Of a stretch of 64,000 nucleotides of DNA, positions 8,581-17,108 are shown piece by piece. A program made the translations under genes and the position numbers. The stretch is from assembly GCF_030551755.1 (NCBI RefSeq), contig NZ_JAUPEC010000015.1, positions 1-64,000 on the forward strand, written 5' to 3'. Source of the stretch: Pseudocolwellia sp. AS88. Its GTDB lineage: Bacteria; Pseudomonadota; Gammaproteobacteria; Enterobacterales; Alteromonadaceae. The notes below the pieces were generated by a model that was not told the origin of the DNA, did not search any database, and was given only the letters and a program-made list of their open reading frames with translations. Each line of letters begins with the position of its first letter. Position 1 is the stretch's first letter.

Positions 8581-9432
8581 TTATAATTTATAAAAACGCT
8601 TAGCTGCTCCTGACCAAATACTCACTTGCTGTTGTCTTGTTAATTTTTCAATAAACGTTGAAGCAATATCAATCCAAGTAGCATAATCACTATTTATGTT
8701 TACTACGGGCCAATCACTTCCCCACATCAATTTATTAACACCAAAACACTTAAACAAATGAGCCATGTAAGGTTCTATGTCATTGTAAGTAGCGGTACTA
8801 CCTGCTTCAGTAACTAAGCCTGATAGTTTACAAAAAACATTTGTGTTTTTAGCCAACTCTTCAATATCTTGCGCCCATTGACGGTTAACTGACTTGGCAA
8901 TATCTACACCTAAGGCTTTTGATATTTCAGGTTTACCACCATGATCAATAACTACACGCAACTTTGGGTGACGTGTAAGTAATTCTTTTAAATTAGCTAA
9001 ATGTTTAGGTAATACTAATGCATCAAAACTTAAATCATTATCTTCTAAAAACTTAAATACTGGAGTTAGTTCAGGTTTAAGCATCCAATCAACATTTTCA
9101 ATATCTTGGATCATTGGTCTTATCCCTTTAAAATAAGGGTTTTCCATAAACCAAGATAATTGTTCAAAAACATTAGAGGATTCCATATCCACCCAACCAA
9201 CAACACCTGAAATAAAGTTTTGTGTATAAGCATTTAAAAACATAAATTCAGTTTCAGCGACGGTATCAGCTGCTTGTACTAAAATTGTTTCACTTACATT
9301 AGCGTATGTAAGTTCATTTCTTATATCTACAGCCAAATAATCTCGATATAAGACGCCCAAGTCTTTGGTTAACCATGAATAATCTCCACGAGATAACTGC
9401 CAGAAATGATGATGGGAATCAATGCGTTTCAC
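8581..9432 (-). CDS. Amidohydrolase, probable L-fuconolactone hydrolase
   Basis: This 283-residue protein is of the COG3618 amidohydrolase type. It begins MKRIDSHHHFWQLSRGDYSWL (metal-binding His-x-His), has VVIDHGGKPEI in the middle and the metal-site Asp in LMWGSDWPVVNI near the C terminus. Relatives hydrolyse L-fucono-1,5-lactone or L-rhamnonolactone to the acid. It lies 3 bases after the aldo/keto reductase gene, so the product of that enzyme (a lactone) is its natural substrate. Confidence 0.85.
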   Translation of the reverse strand: MKRIDSHHHFWQLSRGDYSWLTKDLGVLYRDYLAVDIRNELTYANVSETILVQAADTVAETEFMFLNAYTQNFISGVVGWVDMESSNVFEQLSWFMENPYFKGIRPMIQDIENVDWMLKPELTPVFKFLEDNDLSFDALVLPKHLANLKELLTRHPKLRVVIDHGGKPEISKALGVDIAKSVNRQWAQDIEELAKNTNVFCKLSGLVTEAGSTATYNDIEPYMAHLFKCFGVNKLMWGSDWPVVNINSDYATWIDIASTFIEKLTRQQQVSIWSGAAKRFYKL

Positions 9433-9435
9433 TAA

Positions 9436-10464
9436 CTACCTCTCAATACCTGTAGGTACAGGAACATCAAGAGCTAATAAACCTGCATTTTGTAAAGCAA
9501 GCCAGAAATCTGACGGGATATTATGTTGCATTTGAGCGACGGTTGTTTCTACACGACTTACAGAGCTTAACCCAGGAATAACACTAACAACGGCAGGATG
9601 TGCTAAGGGAAATTGTAACGCTGCAGCCGCTAACGGCACGTTAAATTCTTGACAAATATCTTCGATTTTAGCCACTGTGTTAATTATTTCTTGGCTAGCT
9701 GGTTCGTAATTATAATTAGCAACAACACCTTCACGACGAACACCAGTGGCAAGAATGCCTGAATTATAAGGTCCACCAAGAATAATGGAGCTGTTCTCTT
9801 TTAAACAGCGCGGTAAAAATGTTTTAAGTGATTCTTGTTCTAGTAAGGTATAACGACCTGCTAATAAAAAGCAGTCAAAATATCCATGATCCATCGCTTG
9901 TTCGCATACTTCATATTCGTTTACGCCCAAACCTATTGCAGATACAAGACCTTGTGAGCGTAACTCGTCCATCGCTTTATAACCACCTTCCATCGCTATT
10001 TTAAAAAGCGCATCGTGATCATCGCCATGCGTAACTCGACCAATGTCATGCATGTATAATATGTCGATTTTTGACAAACCAAGGCGTTGAATACTGTGTT
10101 CGAATGAGCGCATTATGCCATCGTATGAATAATCATATTTAGGCTCAAATGGCATAGGTGAGCAAAAACCGTATTTATCTTCAGCCTTTTCACAAGGCTC
10201 TAATATTCTGCCAACTTTAGTTGAAAGAATATAATCGTTTTTATCATACTCTCTTAAACCATTACCAACTCTGCGTTCACTTAAACCAAAGCCATAATAT
10301 GGAGCAGTATCAAATTGATTTAGTCCTAATTCCATAGCTTTAGCAATACTCGCTTCAGCAGCACCTTCAGGCATTTTATGATAAAGGTTACCAAACGTTG
10401 CTGCGCCAAAACCTAATTCACTTACTTGCAGTTTAGTTTTACCTATTTGTCTTTTTTTAAACAT
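9436..10464 (-). CDS. Aldo/keto reductase, probable L-fucose dehydrogenase
   Basis: This 342-residue TIM-barrel AKR has the catalytic tetrad visible: Asp and Tyr in NQFDTAPYYGFGLSERRVG (about 49-67), Lys in LSTKVGR and His in ILYMHDIG. The length and SERRVG signature match the D-threo-aldose 1-dehydrogenase / pyridoxal 4-dehydrogenase branch, which oxidises L-fucose at C1 to the lactone. It is the third gene of the operon, 13 bases after the dehydratase large-subunit gene. It supplies the first step of the pathway. Confidence 0.85.
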   Translation of the reverse strand: MFKKRQIGKTKLQVSELGFGAATFGNLYHKMPEGAAEASIAKAMELGLNQFDTAPYYGFGLSERRVGNGLREYDKNDYILSTKVGRILEPCEKAEDKYGFCSPMPFEPKYDYSYDGIMRSFEHSIQRLGLSKIDILYMHDIGRVTHGDDHDALFKIAMEGGYKAMDELRSQGLVSAIGLGVNEYEVCEQAMDHGYFDCFLLAGRYTLLEQESLKTFLPRCLKENSSIILGGPYNSGILATGVRREGVVANYNYEPASQEIINTVAKIEDICQEFNVPLAAAALQFPLAHPAVVSVIPGLSSVSRVETTVAQMQHNIPSDFWLALQNAGLLALDVPVPTGIER

Positions 10465-10477
10465 TATAACTACTCAA

Positions 10478-11671
10478 CTATCGGGCTGTAGGCAAACATG
10501 AAGGGCCAATGCCTTCAAACTTTTTATAAGTTAAAACAAACTCTTGATGACCTAACTCTTCTGATTTAGATAGTTGACCTTGTGCTACTTTTGCAACAAG
10601 TTCATAAATCTCATCACCAACCTGTTGTACAGTCGCTTCGCCGTTAATTACTTTACCGGCATTAACATCCATATCATCAGATAAGTTTTCATAAGTTTCA
10701 GGATTGGCACAGACTTTAATTACTGGAGATATAGCCGACCCCACAACAGAACCACGTCCTGTTGTAAATAGAATCAGGTGAGAACCCGATGCGATCATTT
10801 CAACAATTTCAGCGTTATCCACAATATTGGGGAAACCAAACATTGGATCACCGTCTGGAACAACATCCATCAAATACAATCCACCTTGGCTTGGTATATC
10901 GCCTGGTTTTATTAAACCATGTATTTTAGAACTACCAGATTTTGCGTAAGCTCCCATGGACTTTTCTTCTTGAGTGGTTAATCCACCTTCTGCATTACCT
11001 GGGGCAAAACTACCGTAGCCCATTCGAGTATAATATTGTTCAGCTTTTTCAACCGACTTCATTATTTCTTCACCAAGCTCTGGTGTTATAGCTCTTTCGG
11101 CCATAATTTGTTCACAACCAATAAGCTCACCAGTTTCTTCAAAAATACAAATAGCATCTAGTGCGACTAATTTATCAAAACAATGACCTACAGCTGGGTT
11201 TGCGCCAATACCACTTGTTCCGTCTGAACCACCACAGATAGTACCAACAACGAGTTCACTCATATCCATTGGTACTAATTCAAATTGCTCTGCTGCAGAA
11301 ACAAGCTTTTCGACGCTCGCAATACCGGCTTCGATGGTTTTCTTAGTTCCACCTGACTTTTGAATAACTAAGGTATCAACCGAACGTCCACTAGCTTCAA
11401 TAACATTCGACAATTGTTCGCGGTTAAACCCTTCACAACCTAAAGAGACAATTAATACGCCTGCCACATTAGGATGAGTACAAAGTCCTTCCATTATTTT
11501 TAATGAATATTCGTTAGGATAACAGCCGGGAAAACCAATCAACTGTACATCGTCACTAATCGATTTATTAACTATAGATCGAGCAACATGGTGTGCACAT
11601 TCAACAAGGTAAGTAACAAGCACCACATTCCGGATACCTTTACGACCATCTGCTCTCAAGTAGCCTTTCAT
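10478..11671 (-). CDS. UxaA-family dehydratase large subunit, probable L-fuconate dehydratase
   Basis: This 397-residue protein matches the C-terminal catalytic part of altronate/galactarate dehydratases: GRKGIRNVVLVTYLVECAHH, LIGFPGCYPNEYS, VSLGCEGF, VGTICGGSDGTSGIGANPA and FTTGRGSVVG. Conserved Cys residues in GCYPN, GCEGF and ICGG probably hold an iron centre. The normal N-terminal SAF domain is absent and is encoded separately just upstream (11674-11973). This split is known from the fucose locus of Campylobacter jejuni (two uxaA-like genes). In context it would convert L-fuconate to 2-keto-3-deoxy-L-fuconate. Confidence 0.82.
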   Translation of the reverse strand: MKGYLRADGRKGIRNVVLVTYLVECAHHVARSIVNKSISDDVQLIGFPGCYPNEYSLKIMEGLCTHPNVAGVLIVSLGCEGFNREQLSNVIEASGRSVDTLVIQKSGGTKKTIEAGIASVEKLVSAAEQFELVPMDMSELVVGTICGGSDGTSGIGANPAVGHCFDKLVALDAICIFEETGELIGCEQIMAERAITPELGEEIMKSVEKAEQYYTRMGYGSFAPGNAEGGLTTQEEKSMGAYAKSGSSKIHGLIKPGDIPSQGGLYLMDVVPDGDPMFGFPNIVDNAEIVEMIASGSHLILFTTGRGSVVGSAISPVIKVCANPETYENLSDDMDVNAGKVINGEATVQQVGDEIYELVAKVAQGQLSKSEELGHQEFVLTYKKFEGIGPSCLPTAR

Positions 11672-11673
11672 TA

Positions 11674-11973
11674 TTATTCTCCTGATCTTTTTTGACGAGT
11701 ATGGCTCGCTATATAATCACTTTTCATATTATGCATATGAATATGTTCTCCAAAGACAATATCTTTAGTTGCCGAGCCAATAGACACACCATATTTAATT
11801 ATTTTTTCACCTTTAGCTACTTTCCTCCGGGCTATTTTATGACCGACTGTGATATCAGCTGTCATAACAGCATCGCTCCCTTCCAGGCCTGTTGATTCAC
11901 CTGTAAGTAACTGTTTACAACATACAAAAACATTATCCACATCATTCAATAATACAAAGTGTCTATTAATCAT
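11674..11973 (-). CDS. SAF-domain small subunit of the UxaA-type dehydratase
   Basis: This 99-residue protein is a stand-alone SAF domain. It has VGHKIARRKVAKGEKIIKYG and ends in the typical GEHIHMHNMKSDY, as in the N-terminal domain of altronate dehydratase. It is the first gene of the fucose operon, and the large-subunit gene begins 2 bases after its stop. Gene order therefore equals domain order in the fused enzyme. It should associate with the large subunit and contribute to substrate binding. Confidence 0.82.
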   Translation of the reverse strand: MINRHFVLLNDVDNVFVCCKQLLTGESTGLEGSDAVMTADITVGHKIARRKVAKGEKIIKYGVSIGSATKDIVFGEHIHMHNMKSDYIASHTRQKRSGE

Positions 11974-13045
11974 TTTAACATCCTACCTAAAATCTATTTA
12001 TGGCCACTACAAGTTGCGTGTTGTATTTCTGCAAGCCCAATAAGCACTAAAACAAAAACTAAGTTGAGTTTTCACATCAGCTTTAATATAACTTTAATTT
12101 AACCATCAATAATAAGTTTCGTCAATAATTTTATGTCTTTTTATATTTAAAAAAACATCTATAAGTATTTTAAAGAATATACTTAACTTTGAGGGATATT
12201 TTAAATCATTGTTATTATTACACTTTAAAAATTAAAAAATTAAATAGATGTTTTTTACACCAACGGATGCAGGTATTTTAAATAACAAAATGCAAAAATA
12301 TATAAACATAAAGTTACTCCAATTAACATTGCATGTTGTTGTTTAGTAAATTCTACAGCGACACATTAAGCAGACTTATTTATTACTATAAAATAACTTT
12401 TCTAATGAATATCAGTGAAGAAAGGGCGGGGAGGGAGAAATAATTTCAAGTTTGGTGTAGCGTCAGCGTTTTTTCATGGATTTAATAATTGAAATGATGA
12501 TAGCTGTACACTAAAAAACAACAATCGTGACATCACTTTAGCTAAAATTCGAGCGTTGTTATTTTTGAACAATAACAGATATTCTAATAAATGAGATTAA
12601 TACCAATAAATAACAAAAAACTTTTTCTTTTCCTCCATTTTATTCTTAACACAGATAACAATATTGAAATCGTTACCGTACTTTCACACATTAGTATTTA
12701 TTCCTAATGTTTTAAACACACCGAGTATTAATATTTTTATCATTAAGATCGGTGAATCAAACTTTGTTATCTTTATGATTGATAGCGCTAAGGTAAATGA
12801 CCCTGCCAATAGTTAAGGGGAATGTTTTATCTTGGTAATATCGATCCTTCTATCATTGAAAAATTGGTATTTATTATGGCCGTTTTTCCTCTATTTATGG
12901 AAAGGATATACTTTCAGGGGTCATAAGTATTACAACGTAAAGGTGATAGCGGATGAACTTGCTATTGTTAGTATCCAATTAGGCATTAATAATATGTTAG
13001 CTGGAATGTTTCATCTAAATTTGAAATGGAGGTATTATATTAAAA
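11974..13045. other. Gene-free region upstream of the L-fucose operon
   Basis: About 1.07 kb of AT-rich sequence without a convincing gene. It must contain the promoter of the minus-strand fucose operon. Visible elements are a 12-bp inverted repeat with arms at 12150-12161 (AAAAAACATCTA) and 12245-12256, and an 8-bp TAGCGCTA palindrome at 12783-12790, which resembles the core of LacI-type operators. No regulator gene lies beside the operon. A 72-residue frame at 12832-13050 looks spurious. Confidence 0.5.
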
Positions 13046-13082
13046 GTTAGCCTAAGGACTTATTTTTAGGCCTTTAGCTAAC
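13046..13082 (-). terminator. Terminator of the parAB operon
   Basis: Hairpin with outer arms GTTAGC (13046-13051) and GCTAAC (13077-13082) and inner complementary stretches (TAAGG with CCTTTA). On the minus strand it is followed by TTTTAAT. It lies 23 bases past the parB stop. Confidence 0.6.
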
Positions 13083-13105
13083 TCATTATGATTTTAATGA
13101 AATCT

Positions 13106-14050
13106 TTACTGCGAAAGCAACTTAGCGATATCATTGATTGTTTCTTCATCAATTGATGCTGGTAGTTTTATTGAAAGAACCCCCTTATCTGACATTGAAG
13201 TTACAACACCTTTTTTTAATTTTATATAACTAAAAGGGTTATCTTTAACCACAGGCTTGTTGTCTGTCGTTTTAACGGCAGCCATTATACTTTTAATTTT
13301 ATCTTCAAGCTTTTTAACGCCAGCTTTAGCACCATCATCATCAATAGCGACAACTTCAGGTAATGCCTCCAGCACATCGTTAATTTCAACATCGCTTAAT
13401 GACTCTGTATATTTTGAGAACTTAAGGGCCAACGTTAACGAAGCGTCATTTAGAGATGGGTATTTATTAAAATAAGCTTCTGGTAACTTCATCACATCTT
13501 TGGCGTTCTGTGCGGTACCTCTTGAAACGTCAAATAAGCTAGCTAACTCTCTGACCGTATAAGTCTCATCTGTTTCTGATAAAAACTCTTTGATCGTAAG
13601 TGATAAATCTATTGTCGTAGGTTCACGGTATTTATCGGCTCTTGATACGATAACAGCTTCATCTTCTGGATGTACATATTCAGTCAACCACACGGCCAGC
13701 TGAGCACCTTCGACCGCCCTTACCGCATAAGATCTGCGAAGACCTTCCATAATAACCATATCATCTAATGTGCCATAAGCTTTACATGGATGGTCATTCT
13801 TCTTAGCAAGCTTTATGCTGGGTAAAATATCCGAAATAGCGCGTAAATTGAGATGTTTTTCATTTCGCTTATTCAGTTTCGATTTTTTTACCGCACCTTC
13901 AACTTTTTCAGCAGGAATATGCACAAGCTTATATTTTATAGGCTCTTTTCCTGTTGGAGAATCTTGAGTATAAAACTGGGCTTTTGATAATTTATTAACT
14001 GGCTTACTTCTATTAGAGATGTAACCAGGTTTAATCTCTGTATCTGGCAT
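13106..14050 (-). CDS. parB: ParB-family partition protein
   Basis: This 314-residue protein has a ParB/Srx-like N-terminal half, in which MEGLRRSYAVRAV (about 110-122) corresponds to the GERR region. A helix-turn-helix segment follows (YTVRELASLFDVSRGTAQNA, about 163-182), then KLPEAYFNKYPSLNDASLTLALKFSKY, which is typical of plasmid ParBs. Its start overlaps the parA stop by one base (TAATG), so the two are translationally coupled. It would bind a parS site. None is proven, but the 20-bp palindromes at 19.7-21.8 kb are one candidate set. Confidence 0.88.
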   Translation of the reverse strand: MPDTEIKPGYISNRSKPVNKLSKAQFYTQDSPTGKEPIKYKLVHIPAEKVEGAVKKSKLNKRNEKHLNLRAISDILPSIKLAKKNDHPCKAYGTLDDMVIMEGLRRSYAVRAVEGAQLAVWLTEYVHPEDEAVIVSRADKYREPTTIDLSLTIKEFLSETDETYTVRELASLFDVSRGTAQNAKDVMKLPEAYFNKYPSLNDASLTLALKFSKYTESLSDVEINDVLEALPEVVAIDDDGAKAGVKKLEDKIKSIMAAVKTTDNKPVVKDNPFSYIKLKKGVVTSMSDKGVLSIKLPASIDEETINDIAKLLSQ

Positions 14051-15300
14051 TATAAGCTCCCATTATTCGATTGGTGCTCAACTAAGCCTAAGATTGCCGT
14101 TAGCTCTCTTGTAAAAGCCTCTATACTCGTTTGGGCATCTTGCAACGGCTTATCAGGACAAAGTTTTTCAACTTTTCTTATATCAAGAACAGTACAATAA
14201 TTTTTCGCTGCAGATTCAAAAGCAATAGAACTTAAACTATCATTTGCCATCATTAAACTACCAAGACCAAGATCAGTTCTTATCGTATTGGCAATTTGAG
14301 AATCTTTAAGCGGATTAAAATTAGTGATAGCTACTTTTAACCATTTGATGTTCTCACCCTGATTTGGCAAGTTTTTCTTAATTTGTGCAGGAAGGTTTCT
14401 TAAAAATGCACTTGTTGATGACCAATCAAGTTGGTGCGGTGTTACAGGTACTAACATTCCATTACAAGCATATTGTGCTGACCAAACCAATGGATTAATT
14501 TGAGGTCCAGTATCGATAATAATACAGTCGTAGTCTTCTCTGATCACATCAATGATTTTTTCTTTAAGGTATTTAACATGGTTAAACTCCCCCGTTTCTG
14601 CATAGCTCATCCAAGCATTAGAACTAAAACGCTCATCATCAGTAAAAGCCGGTAATATGTGAAGATTAGGTATATGAGATTCTTGTATAGAGGATTTAAG
14701 TATATCTTCATGAGAATGGCCGGATTCAATATATTCTGAATATACGCCCTCTTCTTCATCACCAAGCATAATATCAACTGCTGATAATAAATCTGTATCA
14801 CTCTCTATTTGCGGCGCTAGAAAGTTTCTTAAAGATCCCTGCGGATCTAAATCGATAATTAATGTTCTCATTCTATTATGCAGAGGTAAGGCTAAAGCCG
14901 CTGAAACACTGACGCTCAAAGTCGATTTTCCGGTGCCACCTTTTTGGTTCTGCACGTTTATTACGTGCGTATAGTTATGAGAATCAGACCATTTAGGTAT
15001 TTCCATGTAGTCCATTATTGCGTGCATTTGACTAAGCGAGAATAACTTTTTAGGCTTCTCTACAATAACAGGCTCAATAAGGCCCTTCTCAAGCATTTCT
15101 TCGTAATATTTTTTAAATGTATTGGCAACCACTCCACAAGCTTTGGCAGCTTCATTTTGAGTGAGCGTATGATTTCTAACAATCCTTTCAATACCGCCTT
15201 TTTGCCTATCCCTGCAAACTTGTTCGAATCTAGAGATAGAACTTTCCTGTAACTTCAACGATACAGCTTCTAAATCTTCCAATACATTACTCATAACCAT
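14050..15300 (-). CDS. parA: ParA-family partition ATPase (type Ia, with N-terminal HTH)
   Basis: This 416-residue protein has an N-terminal helix-turn-helix region (LTQNEAAKACGVVANTFKKY, about 46-65) and then the deviant Walker A motif QNQKGGTGKST (about 116-126). The Walker A' Asp is in TLIIDLDPQGSLR and Walker B is in YDCIIIDTGPQ. The extended N terminus marks the type Ia group (P1/F-like), in which ParA also represses its own operon. The start at 15300 has a weak GATGAG site. An ATG two codons later is equally possible. The gene is followed directly by parB. Confidence 0.92.
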   Translation of the reverse strand: MVMSNVLEDLEAVSLKLQESSISRFEQVCRDRQKGGIERIVRNHTLTQNEAAKACGVVANTFKKYYEEMLEKGLIEPVIVEKPKKLFSLSQMHAIMDYMEIPKWSDSHNYTHVINVQNQKGGTGKSTLSVSVSAALALPLHNRMRTLIIDLDPQGSLRNFLAPQIESDTDLLSAVDIMLGDEEEGVYSEYIESGHSHEDILKSSIQESHIPNLHILPAFTDDERFSSNAWMSYAETGEFNHVKYLKEKIIDVIREDYDCIIIDTGPQINPLVWSAQYACNGMLVPVTPHQLDWSSTSAFLRNLPAQIKKNLPNQGENIKWLKVAITNFNPLKDSQIANTIRTDLGLGSLMMANDSLSSIAFESAAKNYCTVLDIRKVEKLCPDKPLQDAQTSIEAFTRELTAILGLVEHQSNNGSL

Positions 15301-15491
15301 TTTCTCATCTCATCTAATATCGTACACATAATACACTTGATTGCACACTTTGCAACACACTAATGCACTTTTTGTGCATCAATCATAAAAAAACATAATT
15401 AATCTAATATCATCTAATAACGCACTATTAGCATCACGGTGCATTTCCAGTAAATATTCTTCAGTATTAGACGATCAGTTTTTATAGAAAG
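15301..15491. promoter_or_regulatory. parAB promoter/operator with an iteron copy
   Basis: The gap upstream of parA holds a perfect inverted repeat ATGCACTTTTTGTGCAT (15363-15379) and a neighbouring TTGATTGCAC / GTGCATCAA pair, which fit an autoregulatory ParA operator. A single iteron-like copy, ATTAGACGATCAGTTT, lies at 15467-15482, next to the stop of the following minus-strand gene. Operator function is inferred. Confidence 0.5.
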
Positions 15492-16172
15492 TTAGATATA
15501 TTGCGAAGGGATTTTTATATCTAAGCCCAAGTCACATCTGTTATTTGGGTGTATCTGGTAATTTGCATTTTGCTTACCATCATAACTACCTTCGTTGAAT
15601 AAAAATAAGACGAATCCCACGGAATAGAATGTATCTATAATCTCTTGCGAGTCAGAATGTATGAATAAGTTTATAGGTTTGATGATTTCGCCTTGTTCAA
15701 ATACATCAAAAAACTCATAGCAAAGTGTGAAAACCTCCTTTTCATGCTTTGGTATATAACGACCACTTGTTCTTGGGTCATGCTCAAGAGGAAGAGATAC
15801 ATTCCAACCCAATTGACGTATTTTTTCTATACAATTTTCAAATCGCTCTTCTGCAGACTCTTCATAAGCGATATACCTCACCCTTAATGCGCGATAGTCG
15901 TTTAAAATTCCTCTTAACTTTTGGCCTAAGCTAATAGAAGGGCCGTTCTTATCATACGTCCTGATCAATGAGTCTAATTCATCATTAATTAAACGTGGGG
16001 ATTCACGCTTCTTAAACTTACTTTTAAGCCATTTTGCAAGGAACAATGTTTCACTTCTACTTCCCTTTTTATGCTTCCCATCAATACGAGCCAATTCACA
16101 AACGATTAATGCATTAACAATAAAGTCATTAAAAGAAGTCACTGATGCATATTCTTTATCAATACTTTCCAT
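15492..16172 (-). CDS. Hypothetical protein between parA and the origin
   Basis: This 226-residue protein has no motif I can assign. It is soluble and charged, with a basic stretch near the middle of the N-terminal half (KWLKSKFKKRESPR, about 48-61) and a more hydrophobic C-terminal third (YSVGFVLFLFNEG). No signal peptide or membrane helix is seen. It lies between the iteron origin and parA on the same strand as parAB. It is a candidate accessory replication, copy-control or partition factor by position only. Confidence 0.6.
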   Translation of the reverse strand: MESIDKEYASVTSFNDFIVNALIVCELARIDGKHKKGSRSETLFLAKWLKSKFKKRESPRLINDELDSLIRTYDKNGPSISLGQKLRGILNDYRALRVRYIAYEESAEERFENCIEKIRQLGWNVSLPLEHDPRTSGRYIPKHEKEVFTLCYEFFDVFEQGEIIKPINLFIHSDSQEIIDTFYSVGFVLFLFNEGSYDGKQNANYQIHPNNRCDLGLDIKIPSQYI

Positions 16173-16333
16173 CTAAAACTACTTACCTTTGTAATTTACT
16201 TGTATATATTTTGGCAGTAGAACAGTAGAATCGTAAAAGATTAATCCCGATCACTTGGATTTATTTCTTGACCGCATAAAAGCACCGCTTTTTTTAGACG
16301 TAAAGCTAAGTACTTAATTTTAGTAATATAGCT

Positions 16334-16606
16334 AAGTGATCGTCTAATACTATGGTTTTTTGTTTTGCCAATATGGGCGATACATTCCATATTTTGAGTG
16401 ACTTTAGAAAAGTGATCGTCTAATACGGAAGTTTCCAATACTCTAAAACGCTTAAATATCAAAATAAATTAGCCTTAATTTGCTAAGTGATCGTCCAATG
16501 CGGAAGGTTATTATTACGAATAAACAACTATTTACGCGTTTTTTGGAAGACCTAAGGGGGAGTTTTAAAAAGTAAAGATCTTAAAAAGTGATCGTCCAAT
16601 ACTGAA
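16334..16606 (-). repeat. Iteron set A (reverse orientation, 4 copies)
   Basis: Copies of AAGTGATCGTCYAATRC lie at 16334-16350, 16409-16430, 16485-16505 and 16585-16606, spaced about 75-100 bases apart. Two carry CTAAT and two carry CCAAT. Three continue into GGAA or TGAA. Confidence 0.85.
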
Positions 16607-16708
16607 TAAGGCGCTACAGGCCAGTAAAAACGTTCGAGATATATAAAAATTTTAGTTCTACTTTAGATCCTAAGTGCTATTTGGATCGTTTAATTAGAGC
16701 AACCTTTA

Positions 16709-16885
16709 GAATTAGAGATCACTTTGTTGATAACCTGTTCGTAAGCTGTTGATATCCTGTGTTATTTCAGTATTAGACGATCACTTTTATCGAATTAGAC
16801 GATCACTTTGTTCCGCATTTAGAGATCACCTTTCAGCATTAGACGATCACTTTTTTTGCCGTTTCCGAATTAGACGATCACTTTG
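16709..16885 (+). repeat. Iteron set B (forward orientation, 6 copies)
   Basis: Copies of NNATTAGACGATCACTTT lie at 16709-16727 (variant AGAGATC), 16769-16788, 16792-16811, 16813-16833 (variant AGAGATCACC), 16834-16857 and 16865-16885. The four central copies start 21-23 bases apart, which is about two helical turns, so bound initiators would lie on one face of the DNA. Confidence 0.87.
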
Positions 16886-17108
16886 TATTTAGCTGATAAC
16901 TCTACAGGCATTACAAATAAAGGGCTACAGTTAATAACCAGTATTTACTAAAAGAATATTTAAAAGAATTTAAAATAATATATATAAAAAAACCTAATAG
17001 ATTAAAGGCCTTTCGTCATAAGTTTTTATTTTAATTATTTATAATAATCCTTGACCTAAGGATCTTTTTTCTTGATTATTTAGACGTCTAAAAACTAGTA
17101 ATGGAAAT

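Larger units (their letters stand above)
16173..17108. other. Replication origin region with iterons
   Basis: This gene-free 0.9-kb block precedes the initiator gene. It contains ten iterons with the core TTAGACGATCACTTT or its reverse, in two sets of opposite orientation, and a very AT-rich stretch at about 16930-17035 that could be the unwinding element. Each iteron contains GATC, so Dam methylation could affect initiator binding, as in RctB-driven replicons. No perfect DnaA box was found by eye. The minus-strand frame at 16241-16462 runs through the iterons and is not a gene. Confidence 0.75.

Noticed and set aside
12832-13050. 72-residue plus-strand reading frame
   Set aside because: AT-rich chance frame with odd composition (Trp/Tyr/Leu-rich) that runs into the parAB terminator region; no family pattern.
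16241-16462. 73-residue minus-strand reading frame
   Set aside because: It runs through two origin iterons; its residues are set by the repeats and there is no ribosome site.
16334-16885. Possible CRISPR array
   Set aside because: Repeats are about 15-20 bp, inverted between two sets and irregularly spaced, with no cas genes; they are plasmid iterons.
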